Assembly: GCF_007558865.1 (NCBI RefSeq)
Contig: NZ_VLPK01000001.1
Location: forward strand, 2,046,001-2,110,000
Reading direction: 5' to 3'
DNA from: Mucilaginibacter corticis
GTDB lineage: Bacteria; Bacteroidota; Bacteroidia; Sphingobacteriales; Sphingobacteriaceae
Length of the DNA: 64,000 nucleotides
The translations under genes and the position numbers were made by a program. Under the pieces are notes generated by a model. It worked only from the letters and a program-made list of their open reading frames with translations, was not told where the DNA came from and made no database searches. The number at the start of each line of letters is the position of its first letter. Positions within the stretch are counted from its first letter, which is position 1. Positions 1 to 7,734 of this stretch are shown piece after piece.

Positions 1-672
1 GTAAAAAATATCATGGTGCCCCGTACTAAGATATCAGGTATTGAGGTAAGCACGCCTAAAGATGAATTGCTAAATATCCTGATCACAGAAGGTTATTCGC
101 GCTTGCCTGTTTATGACGAGGTGATCGACAAGATAGTTGGTATAGTACATGCCAAGGATATCCTGCCGCTGCTGGCACGTAATGAGGAGATAGTTTTAAA
201 AGATATTATCCGCAAGCCATACTTTATCCCAGAAACAAAAAAGATCAACGATCTGATGGCCGAACTGCAGCAAAAGCGCATCCAGATAGCCATTGTATCT
301 GACGAGTTTGGCGGTACTGCCGGCATGGTTACGCTTGAAGATATTGTTGAAGAACTGGTAGGCGAGATCCAGGATGAATATGATGAGGAAAAGCCGATTG
401 TTGAGGCGTTAAATGAGCGTGAGTTTATTGTAAACGCCCTTGCGCCGATATATGATGTGAATGGCCACTTACCGCATGACCTGCCTGAAGACGGCGATTT
501 TGATACTGTATCAGGTTGGCTTGGCGATATTTTTGGCAAGATCCCTGACGTTGGAGAGCAAAAGGAAGCGAATGGCTATAACATCACCGTATTAAAAAAA
601 TCTGATCAAAACATTGAGTCGGTTAAGTTAGAGCTTTTGCTAAACGAAGAAGATACGGTAGATTTACACTAA
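1..672 (+). CDS. gldE: GldE-type CBS/CorC domain membrane-associated protein (C-terminal part)
   Basis: The 5' end lies outside the window; the frame is open from base 1. The first visible residues (IMVPRTKI) are the hinge motif between the membrane DUF21 part and the tandem CBS domains in the CorC/HlyC/CNNM family. Two CBS motifs follow over about 75 residues each and then a CorC_HlyC C-terminal domain (about residues 130-215, with a SGWLGDIFG-like turn). In gliding Bacteroidota the family member of this type is annotated GldE; the nearby gldJ and porV support that. The 224 visible residues are roughly half of the usual length. A general CorC-like ion transporter is the alternative name. Confidence 0.8.
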   Translation, partial: VKNIMVPRTKISGIEVSTPKDELLNILITEGYSRLPVYDEVIDKIVGIVHAKDILPLLARNEEIVLKDIIRKPYFIPETKKINDLMAELQQKRIQIAIVSDEFGGTAGMVTLEDIVEELVGEIQDEYDEEKPIVEALNEREFIVNALAPIYDVNGHLPHDLPEDGDFDTVSGWLGDIFGKIPDVGEQKEANGYNITVLKKSDQNIESVKLELLLNEEDTVDLH

Positions 673-683
673 TCTGCTTGCCA

Positions 684-1391
684 ATGCATCTTTTTCATAC
701 ACCCGATATTGCCCCAACACATCCACAATACTTTCTTAACGAAGAAGAAAGCAAACACGCCGTACGTGTTTTGCGCTTAGAAGTTGGCGCAGAAGTGCAG
801 CTGATTGACGGGAAGGGTGGTTTATACACCGCCCAAATTAAAGACGCGCACCCAAAGCGCGTTATCCTGCAAATTACCAATGTTGTAACCGGTTATAATA
901 AACGTAACCATTACTTACACATTGCCATTGCGCCTACAAAGAATCTGGACAGGCTGGAGTGGTTCCTTGAAAAAGCTACCGAAATAGGTATTGATGAGAT
1001 CTCATTGATCATCTGCCAGCGGTCTGAGCGCAAGGAGGCTAAAACCGAACGCTTAAATAAAATAATTACATCAGCTATAAAACAATCGTTAAAGGCTTAT
1101 CACCCGGTTTTAAATGAGCCGGTAGCATTTAATAAATTTTTATCCCAGCCGTTTGGAGGCCAGAAATTTATAGCCCATTGCGAGGATAGTGAAAAGACAA
1201 GCCTGAGCCATGATCTGCAAAAGCAAGACGGGTATTTGATATTGATCGGCCCTGAGGGTGATTTTTCGCCTGCCGAGATAGATGCCGCTTTGCATAACGG
1301 ATATAAAGCCATAACTTTAGGTGAAAGCAGGTTGCGAACAGAAACCGCCGCACTGGAAGCTTGCTTTGAAGTGAATTTTTTGAACAGGTAA
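684..1391 (+). CDS. rsmE: 16S rRNA (uracil1498-N3)-methyltransferase RsmE
   Basis: RsmE methylates N3 of U1498 in 16S rRNA using S-adenosylmethionine. The protein (235 residues) has the N-terminal PUA-like start MHLFHTPDI, the SPOUT motif LIGPEGDFSPAEI and the C-terminal knot motif LGESRLRTETA, all intact. The frame also opens with a TTG at 678, but the ATG at 684 gives the typical family start and is preferred. It begins 11 bases after gldE, so it is probably cotranscribed. Confidence 0.95.
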   Translation: MHLFHTPDIAPTHPQYFLNEEESKHAVRVLRLEVGAEVQLIDGKGGLYTAQIKDAHPKRVILQITNVVTGYNKRNHYLHIAIAPTKNLDRLEWFLEKATEIGIDEISLIICQRSERKEAKTERLNKIITSAIKQSLKAYHPVLNEPVAFNKFLSQPFGGQKFIAHCEDSEKTSLSHDLQKQDGYLILIGPEGDFSPAEIDAALHNGYKAITLGESRLRTETAALEACFEVNFLNR

Positions 1392-1404
1392 GGCCCCACC
1401 CAAA

Positions 1405-1423
1405 CCCTCCCCGATAGGGAGGG
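1405..1423. repeat. G/C-rich hairpin (CCCTCCC...GGGAGGG)
   Basis: A short inverted repeat with a GATA-type loop sits between rsmE and the DUF4159 gene and is followed by CTTT. It could act as a weak terminator. The same kind of CCCTC/GAGGG hairpin occurs at 45604-45660 and, much larger, at 36281-36418, so it may belong to a dispersed repeat family rather than be gene-specific. Confidence 0.5.
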
Positions 1424-1460
1424 CTTTAAAGAGGAGAGAGTCAAAGGATATTGAAACAAA

Positions 1461-2123
1461 ATGAAAAAGGTTATCCATATAGTTTGTGCCGTTTTACTGC
1501 TGATCACTATCAGCAGCTTTAATGCGCCTACCTATAAAATGGCTAAGCTTAAATACAGTGGCGGGGGTGATTGGTATGGCGACAGGACCGCGTTGCCCAA
1601 TCTGATCAAGTTTTGTAATGAAAATTTGAAAACCAATTTCCAGGCAGAGGATGATGTGGTTGAACCGGGCAGCGCCCAACTATTCAACTACCCGTTTGTT
1701 TTTATGACAGGGCATGGCAATGTTATTTTTACCGACCAGGAAGCTGGTAACCTGCGTAAGTATTTAACAGGCGGAGGCTTTTTACATATCGACGATAATT
1801 ACGGGCTGGATAAGTTTGTAAGGCCCCAAATGAAAAAAGTATTCCCCGAGCTTGATTTTGTTGAATTACCCACCAATTATCCTATCTATCATCAAAAATA
1901 TCCGTTCCCTAATGGTTTACCCAAGATCCATGAGCATGACGGTAAACGTCCACAAGGGTTTGGTCTGATATATAAGGGAAGGCTTGTTTGTTTTTACACC
2001 TATGAGTGCGATCTGGGTAATGGTTGGGAAGATTATGGAACCTATGCCGGCGACACCCAGGAAACCCGCTTAAAAGCGCTTAAAATGGGCGCCAATCTTG
2101 TTCAATACGTTTTAACGCAATAA
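1461..2123 (+). CDS. DUF4159 domain-containing secreted protein
   Basis: 220 residues, starting with a signal peptide (MKKVIHIVCAVLLLITISSF). The rest matches the DUF4159 type: GGDWYGDRTALPNLIKFCNE near the mature N terminus, a FMTGHGNV block, and GGFLHIDDNYG, which resembles the class I glutamine-amidotransferase-like fold seen in DUF4159 proteins. No enzyme activity is established for this family. It lies between rsmE and the biotin carrier gene, four bases upstream of the latter. Confidence 0.8.
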   Translation: MKKVIHIVCAVLLLITISSFNAPTYKMAKLKYSGGGDWYGDRTALPNLIKFCNENLKTNFQAEDDVVEPGSAQLFNYPFVFMTGHGNVIFTDQEAGNLRKYLTGGGFLHIDDNYGLDKFVRPQMKKVFPELDFVELPTNYPIYHQKYPFPNGLPKIHEHDGKRPQGFGLIYKGRLVCFYTYECDLGNGWEDYGTYAGDTQETRLKALKMGANLVQYVLTQ

Positions 2124-2127
2124 CAGT

Positions 2128-2628
2128 ATGTATCAGCTAAAAATAAACGACAAATATGACTACACTGCTGACAGCAACGGCGAGGAAGTACTGATCAATA
2201 ACTGTAAAGTTGAGGCTGATATTAAACAGTTAAGCCAGGGTACCTGGCATGTTATTGAACAATTGCGGTCATATAATGTGGAAGTGGTGAGCTTTGATAA
2301 AACTGCGAAGACGGCACAGATCCGTGTTAATAATAATATCTATAGTATCACAGCAAAAGACCGATTTGATGTGCTGCTTGAAAAAATGGGCATGAGTGGT
2401 TTAGCTGCCAATAAAATAAGCGAGCTCAAAGCCCCTATGCCTGGGTTGGTACTTAAGATCTTTGTTGAAGAAGGTATGGCAATAAAAAAAGGCGATAGCC
2501 TGATTATCCTTGAGGCCATGAAGATGGAGAATATCATAAAATCGCCGGTTGATACGGTGGTCAGATCGGTCAAAATAAAACCCGGAGATAAGGTAGAAAA
2601 AGGACAGATCTTATTGCAGTTCGCATAA
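2128..2628 (+). CDS. Biotin carboxyl carrier protein-type biotin/lipoyl-binding protein
   Basis: 166 residues with a C-terminal biotinyl domain (about residues 97-166). The biotin attachment motif EAMKMEN is present, with Lys132 as the expected biotinylated residue, and the KAPMPG turn begins the domain. This form is the carrier subunit of acyl-CoA carboxylases (propionyl/acetyl-CoA) or related decarboxylases. No carboxylase or carboxyltransferase subunit is next to it here, so its partner is encoded elsewhere. It follows the DUF4159 gene by four bases. Confidence 0.85.
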   Translation: MYQLKINDKYDYTADSNGEEVLINNCKVEADIKQLSQGTWHVIEQLRSYNVEVVSFDKTAKTAQIRVNNNIYSITAKDRFDVLLEKMGMSGLAANKISELKAPMPGLVLKIFVEEGMAIKKGDSLIILEAMKMENIIKSPVDTVVRSVKIKPGDKVEKGQILLQFA

Positions 2629-2630
2629 AA

Positions 2631-2663
2631 AAAGAGGCCTGAATTTTCAAGCCTCTTTTTATA
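2631..2663. terminator. Bidirectional rho-independent terminator between BCCP gene and gldJ
   Basis: AAAGAGGC and GCCTCTTT arms surround a short AT-rich loop, with an A run before and a T run after. The two flanking genes converge here, so the hairpin can serve both. Confidence 0.85.
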
Positions 2664-2686
2664 TCTGAGATTAGTAAGTTATTAGC

Positions 2687-4267
2687 TTATTTAGCTTTTT
2701 TAACACTAAAGTGTGGTTTGCCTTGCGGGTGTATCTCTGGTGCGCCCACTAAGTCCATCGCGCAGCGGAAACCAACTTCTGCACTGGCATCGTCTTCATT
2801 TAAGAAACGACGGGTTGCAGGGTTTAACCAGTAAGCCATGTCATTCCATGAACCACCTTTGTAAACCTTAGAGTGGTCGCTTACCAAAGTAGTAGTACCG
2901 TATAAGCTGGTGTTAACCGTATCTAAAAATCCTCTCGCGTCGGCATTGTAAGCTTTACCTGCCAATGGATCTTTAGCGTTTGCCGGTACAGTTGTGTTAG
3001 TAGCAGCCTGTGCCTGTTGCGAAGCGATAAGGTCTGCATAAGACATTTTTTTAGCTGATTTTGCAGGATCCTTTATTGGGCGGCCATATTTGTCTTTTGC
3101 ATATTTTCCGGTTGCCGGGTCAGCCAAACGTTTATCAGTAAATTGGTTACCACGGAAAGGGTTAAAATCATCCACATCGTCAAATGTCATCTGGCGATAG
3201 GTATCCTGTACCCACTCGTTAACATTACCGGCCATGTTATACAAACCAAAGTCGTTTGGCTGGTATGATCTTACCGGTGCAGTGATAAAGGCCTTGTCAT
3301 TCAATGAACCACCAACACCACCGTTATCACCCTGTCCACGTTTAAAGTTGGCCAGAATTAAACCACGTGTAGCTTTTTTGGCAGAGCGTACGCCTAAGCC
3401 ATTCCACGGATATATTTTACCGTCGGTAATATTTTCAAATTGGGTGTTACCTGCATAAGACAAAGCAGCATATTCCCACTCGGCTTCTGTAGGTAAGCGG
3501 TAAGCGGGTTTTAAAATACCATCCTCAACACGTACCGGCCTAACTGATTTTTTTGAACCTGCGGCAGGTTTTCCATTCAGATCAACCGGCATACCTTTAC
3601 CATCAATACCTGTACCTCTAAACTGGTTGTTTAAATACATGTCTGTATTGAACGGTGTTTTTTGCGCATTAGCTGCAGTAGCGTTTTGATTAGCCTTGCC
3701 GCTTTTAGGGTTAACAATTACGTTTTTTTGTTGCAAAATATATTCGTTCATCCTGTCTGTACGCCAAACACAATAATCCTGTGCCTGGTCCCAGGTAACG
3801 CCAACTACAGGATAATCCTGGAAAGCCGGGTGACGTAAATAGTTATTAACGTAAGGCTCGTTGTATGACAAAGGCCTGCGCCATACTAATGTATCAGGCA
3901 GTGCATTATAATATAATTCATGATCTGTAGGGAAGGTAGTTTGGATCCAGTGTAAATAATCCAGCCAATCCTGGTTAGATACTTCCGTTTCATCCATGTA
4001 GAAAGCGGGTATGGTTACACGCTTACGTACGTTGTTATATTCGTAATTAACATCCTGATCTGCACTGCCGCCTAATACAAATGTACCGCCTTCAATAGCA
4101 ACCAGACCCGGTCCCGGTGAAGGGTGGGTTTGCCTGAATTTTTGGTAGCCGTATTTCTTATCATTATAAGGGATACCCGTTTTTTGCGACTTTTGATGTT
4201 TACAGCTACTCAACAATGTTCCGATACTCACTAGTACTAAAGCAGCATTAGTAAAAAGTATTTTCAT
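2687..4267 (-). CDS. gldJ: Gliding motility lipoprotein GldJ
   Basis: 526 residues. The N terminus is a lipoprotein signal peptide with lipobox LSSC (Cys22). The body is a formylglycine-generating-enzyme (SUMF1)-like fold: GGTFVLGG, DETEVSNQDW, YRLPTEAEWEYAA, YNMAGNVNEWV, and VYKGGSWNDMAYWLNPATRR near the C terminus. GldJ is an outer-membrane lipoprotein required for gliding and for stability of the GldK-N motor/type IX secretion complex in Flavobacterium. The protein is expected to be structural, not a sulfatase activator. It is divergent from porV. Confidence 0.92.
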   Translation of the reverse strand: MKILFTNAALVLVSIGTLLSSCKHQKSQKTGIPYNDKKYGYQKFRQTHPSPGPGLVAIEGGTFVLGGSADQDVNYEYNNVRKRVTIPAFYMDETEVSNQDWLDYLHWIQTTFPTDHELYYNALPDTLVWRRPLSYNEPYVNNYLRHPAFQDYPVVGVTWDQAQDYCVWRTDRMNEYILQQKNVIVNPKSGKANQNATAANAQKTPFNTDMYLNNQFRGTGIDGKGMPVDLNGKPAAGSKKSVRPVRVEDGILKPAYRLPTEAEWEYAALSYAGNTQFENITDGKIYPWNGLGVRSAKKATRGLILANFKRGQGDNGGVGGSLNDKAFITAPVRSYQPNDFGLYNMAGNVNEWVQDTYRQMTFDDVDDFNPFRGNQFTDKRLADPATGKYAKDKYGRPIKDPAKSAKKMSYADLIASQQAQAATNTTVPANAKDPLAGKAYNADARGFLDTVNTSLYGTTTLVSDHSKVYKGGSWNDMAYWLNPATRRFLNEDDASAEVGFRCAMDLVGAPEIHPQGKPHFSVKKAK

Positions 4268-4484
4268 ATTTTTACAATTATATATAGGGGTAAATTTATA
4301 AATTTTAAATTAAATACTAAACTTAATTAAGGGTTAATAGTAATTAAACTCTTTTAACGAAAAAACTTATGATAGTGTTGCATTGCCTTATTACTATTTT
4401 ATAAAACAAAAACTTTTGTCACTTTTATTAGTAAAAGATATAATTAATCTATATTTATCCAATTAATTTTAAACCGATTGACTA

Positions 4485-5663
4485 ATGAAGATACTTTACA
4501 GTAAGGCATCCTTTGTATTTACTATATTGTTATTACCCCTGTTTGCTATTGCTCAAACCGGTGCAAACACTAACGGTAGTAATTACCCTAATGCTATCCC
4601 TACCGGCGTTCCGTTTTTAAATATATCGCCCAACTCAAGGTCGGGTGGTATGGGCGAGGCAGGTGTAGCATTGTCGCCCGATGTAAATGATAATTACTGG
4701 AACCCGTCAAAACTTGCTTTTTTAGACGACAGCGCCAAAAACAGTGTGGCTTTGTCCTATAGCCCATGGCTGCGCCACCTGGTGCCTGATGTTAGCTTGT
4801 CATACCTGAGCTTTGCCCACAAACTGGATAACAGGAATACCATTGGTGCATCGCTTCGTTATTTTGATCTGGGTACTATTCAATTAACAGATCTTCAGCA
4901 AAATAACCAGGGGACATTTCGCCCCAGCGAGTTTTCATTCGACGTGTCATTCGCGCGCAAGTTTGGTAATAACTTTTCACTGGGTTTAACAGCGCGGTAT
5001 ATCCATTCAAGTTTATCTGACCAGTCGTTCGCTACCGGTACAAGCCAGGATACCAAGGCCGGCAACGCATTTGCCGCCGATGTGTCTATGTACCACACCT
5101 CAAAGGTGCAGCAGTTTGGTAAAGATGCAACCTTTAGCTATGGCGTTAACATTTCAAACATTGGTACCAAGATCAGTTACTCTGATGTGATTCCGGGTTA
5201 CTTCTTACCTACCAACCTAAAGATAGGCGCGGCCAATACGATTGTTATCGACAATTTAAACCAGATAACCGTAGCGCTCGATTTGAATAAGCTACTGGTG
5301 CCAACCCCGCCGATCAGGGATATTAACGGTAACATCATTAAAGGGCATGACGACAACGTATCTGTACCTGCAGGTATCTTCGGGTCATTTGGCGATGCGC
5401 CGGGTGGTTTTAGCGAGGAGATCAAAGAGATCTCGTTCTCTCCGGGTGTTGAGTACATGTATGATCAGCAATTTGCCATCCGCGCGGGCTACTTTTACGA
5501 GAATGCCGACAAAGGTGGCCGCAATTACCTGACTTTAGGCCTTGGCCTTAAATACAGCATGTATAGGTTTGATTTCGCTTATATAGCTGCCAGCCAGCAA
5601 AACAGCCCATTAGCCAATACGCTTAGGTTTACCCTGGCTGTAAACTTTGGGGGTACCAGGTAG
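4485..5663 (+). CDS. porV: Type IX secretion outer membrane protein PorV (LptO)
   Basis: 392 residues: signal peptide ending near FAIAQ, then the PorV N-terminal signature (TGVPFLNISPNSRSGGMGEAG, partly listed) and repeated amphipathic strands ending in an aromatic C terminus (FTLAVNFGG), as expected of an outer-membrane beta-barrel. In type IX secretion PorV picks up substrates from the SprA channel and passes them to the PorU sortase. It is followed by ispF after three bases and may be cotranscribed with it, an unrelated function. Confidence 0.92.
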   Translation: MKILYSKASFVFTILLLPLFAIAQTGANTNGSNYPNAIPTGVPFLNISPNSRSGGMGEAGVALSPDVNDNYWNPSKLAFLDDSAKNSVALSYSPWLRHLVPDVSLSYLSFAHKLDNRNTIGASLRYFDLGTIQLTDLQQNNQGTFRPSEFSFDVSFARKFGNNFSLGLTARYIHSSLSDQSFATGTSQDTKAGNAFAADVSMYHTSKVQQFGKDATFSYGVNISNIGTKISYSDVIPGYFLPTNLKIGAANTIVIDNLNQITVALDLNKLLVPTPPIRDINGNIIKGHDDNVSVPAGIFGSFGDAPGGFSEEIKEISFSPGVEYMYDQQFAIRAGYFYENADKGGRNYLTLGLGLKYSMYRFDFAYIAASQQNSPLANTLRFTLAVNFGGTR

Positions 5664-5666
5664 TTT

Positions 5667-6149
5667 ATGGGTAAAGTTAGGGTAGGATTTGGGTTTGACG
5701 TACACCAGTTACGCGAACACCACCCGTTTGTTTTGGGCGGCGTTAATTTAGAACACCATGCTGGCGCCTACGGTCATTCTGACGCAGACGTATTACTGCA
5801 TGCCATTTGCGATGCTTTATTAGGCGCGGCTAACCTGCGCGATATCGGCTTCCATTTTTCAAATACCGACGACCGCTGGAAAGGCATCAGCAGCCTGAAA
5901 CTGTTACAGCACGTAATGGTATTGCTGCGCGAAAAGGGGTGGGAGATAGGCAACATAGATGCCATGGTATGCCTTGAAGCGCCTAAGATCAATCCGCATA
6001 TCCCGGCTATGAAAGTGCATATAGCTGCCGCTGCCAGCATCTCTGAAGACGATATCTCCATCAAAGCCACCACCAACGAGAAGCTGGGCTTTATAGGCCG
6101 CGAAGAAGGCGTAGTAGCTTACGCGGTTTGTTTGATAGAGAAGGCTTAG
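5667..6149 (+). CDS. ispF: 2-C-methyl-D-erythritol 2,4-cyclodiphosphate synthase IspF
   Basis: 160 residues, the full family length. IspF makes the cyclic diphosphate in the MEP pathway to isoprenoids. Metal ligands Asp11, His13 (FDVHQL) and His45 (ADVLLHAICDALLG) are present, as are the HSDAD motif and the C-terminal EKLGFIGREEG segment of the trimer interface. The ATG at 5667 lies three bases after the porV stop. Confidence 0.97.
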   Translation: MGKVRVGFGFDVHQLREHHPFVLGGVNLEHHAGAYGHSDADVLLHAICDALLGAANLRDIGFHFSNTDDRWKGISSLKLLQHVMVLLREKGWEIGNIDAMVCLEAPKINPHIPAMKVHIAAAASISEDDISIKATTNEKLGFIGREEGVVAYAVCLIEKA

Positions 6150-6462
6150 TTATTAAAGTTTAAAGATTGGGCCCTGCCGGCAGGATTAGACCGCTACCTG
6201 CGTGTACCAGATTGAAAGTGTCCTGATGATACACTTTGGTGCACCTGTTTTTGAAATTGACTGTAAAATAGTTAGTTAACTTTTTAATATTGACCTGGTG
6301 GTACAATTTGGTACACTTTTTCTTGCTTTTAGCGGAATTTTGGTGCTGTGTTTAATGACAAAATAGTGTCACCATATTTTTAATTTATGTATATTGTGCC
6401 TGTGCCTGTGCCCTGTGTTATCAACTTGCCGGCAACACGCGCAATTATTGCGGTGATATGCT

Positions 6463-6644
6463 AATAAGGCACAAGTTGCTTTTACTCCCATTCCCAACCC
6501 GACATCTTGCGCCAGCTTGTGGGATAAGAAAATTAATGGCTGTTTTTGCAATAATATTTGTAGGTTAGCGATACCTCTTTAAACGCCAATGCCAGCGCAA
6601 GTATGTCGGGCAGGCCAGCGTGTGAAAGGCTACTTGTGCCTTAT
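6463..6644. repeat. Large imperfect inverted repeat in a 500-base intergenic region
   Basis: The left arm (about 6463-6516) and right arm (about 6591-6644) are inverted copies of each other over about 53 bases, with matching blocks TAAGGCACAAGT, CCCGACAT and TTGCGC, separated by a 74-base spacer. The surrounding stretch 6150-6647 holds no convincing gene. It also contains a near-palindrome CGCGCAATTATTGCGG at 6439-6453 and repeated TGGTACA words near 6298-6320. This could be a small non-autonomous mobile element or a structured transcript. Confidence 0.65.
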
Positions 6645-6647
6645 ATA

Positions 6648-7117
6648 TCAGAACCCCGATGTGCTATTTAATATCTTATCAACTTTAAATACACCATTTT
6701 CTTTTACTATAGCAAGATATATAGTAGTGGTACGTTTGTGCAGGTTTTTATCTTCACGATACTCATCATTTGAGTATGAAACGCTGTAATGACCGGCAAT
6801 TTTTGGGTCACGTTTAATGACTAATGTCTTTGTCCATTTTTCATCGCTGTCCTGGCCATTGATTACTGCATCTGAGTCGGTCGACTCGCCCAATTCTACA
6901 AGTTGTTTCCGGCATTTGACAGTGCAGTATTTTTTGCGCAACTCGATCGCTTTTACATCGCCATGTTTTAGATCCGGGTCTGAAAAGGTCGACATATAAG
7001 CCGTATAAAAGGTTTTTAACATAGCAGCAACCTGTGGCTCATCGGCCGCAGTTGTGACTGTGTTTTCGCCGAAAGCAAAATCAGGATAAACGATAAAATA
7101 AGGATTGGTTTTTTCAT
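6648..7117 (-). pseudogene. Secreted protein of DUF3828-like type, probably frameshifted after the signal peptide
   Basis: The longest frame (6648-7022, 124 residues from Met) begins directly with AMLKTFYTAYM, which looks like the start of the mature domain of small secreted DUF3828-like proteins. Upstream in another frame, an ATG at 7117 encodes MKKPILILSFILILLSAKTQS, a clear signal peptide, which then runs into a stop. One inserted or lost base near 7060-7070 would fuse the two into a normal exported protein. Either the gene is broken, or there is a sequencing error, or the short form starts at 7022. The family assignment is tentative. Confidence 0.5.
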
Positions 7118-7203
7118 GGTGATAAAGTTTACCATGAATATAGGTAGGAAATGTAGAAGTGCAAGAATTTTTGACACTTCTGTCTCAGCGGGACTCCGTT
7201 GGA

Positions 7204-7218
7204 AGACCCTGTGGGGAC
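7204..7218. repeat. Short direct repeat AGACCCTGTGGGGAC, copy 1
   Basis: Identical 15 bases recur at 7657-7671, so this word brackets the small gene at 7219-7584. The second copy forms the right arm of a perfect hairpin; here the left arm is not preserved. Confidence 0.6.
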
Positions 7219-7584
7219 TTAAAATGTAGACCTCACCAAAGGAGTAATTAAAAAACGGTCATCATTTTCTTTATCCCACCTTGCCCAATAAGATAGAAGG
7301 TCTTTATATATTTCTCTATCAGGATTTATCAAATCAGTTATTTTTGACCATAATAATTGATTCGTATCTTCTTTGACAGCTAAAAAATCGTCATAAGAAG
7401 CTAATATTAAAGATATAACTGCGTACTTTTCAGAAACAGAGAGGCTTGAATGTTGAGCTATCTTTATGAAGTCATGCACTCTATTTGAATCAGCAAATTC
7501 AATATCCCAGTCCTGTTCCGCTCCGGTATAGTTTAACCCTAATAAATTGTTTAATCCGAGTAATACAGATTGGTCAATGATCAT
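7219..7584 (-). CDS. Hypothetical protein, 121 residues
   Basis: I do not recognise this protein. It is acidic, soluble, mostly helical in appearance (ISLILASYDDFLAVKED, LLSYWARWDKENDDRF) and AT-rich compared with its neighbours, the profile of many small accessory proteins such as immunity proteins. No signal peptide or membrane segment is visible. It is bracketed by copies of a 15-base repeat, so the gene and its flanks may have been moved in together. Confidence 0.6.
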   Translation of the reverse strand: MIIDQSVLLGLNNLLGLNYTGAEQDWDIEFADSNRVHDFIKIAQHSSLSVSEKYAVISLILASYDDFLAVKEDTNQLLWSKITDLINPDREIYKDLLSYWARWDKENDDRFLITPLVRSTF

Positions 7585-7598
7585 TTATTTCAGTTTTA

Positions 7599-7667
7599 GC
7601 AGGGTCTCTCGAAGAGGACCCTGCGTTAATTGTGCAACCACAGGGTCTCCGCTGAAAGACCCTGTGG
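7599..7667. repeat. Twin hairpins sharing a GGGTC/GACCC stem
   Basis: Hairpin 1 (7599-7624) pairs GCAGGGTC with GACCCTGC and an inner CTC/GAG. Hairpin 2 (7638-7667) pairs CCACAGGGTCT with AGACCCTGTGG, a perfect 11-base stem with an 8-base loop. They lie upstream of the unknown gene at 7219-7584 and downstream of the polysaccharide synthase, and may act as its terminator or be a repeat element. Confidence 0.65.
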
Positions 7668-7734
7668 GGACGTTTAAAAATAAAACCGCCCCATAATTAA
7701 TTTACAAGGCGATTTCTATTTATCGATCAGACAT

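Noticed and set aside
6369..6551. 60-residue frame on the minus strand in the inverted-repeat region
   Set aside because: It overlaps the inverted repeat, has no family features and an unbalanced composition (Cys/His rich).
6589..6789. 66-residue plus-strand frame
   Set aside because: It runs into the antisense of the DUF3828-like gene and has no recognisable pattern.
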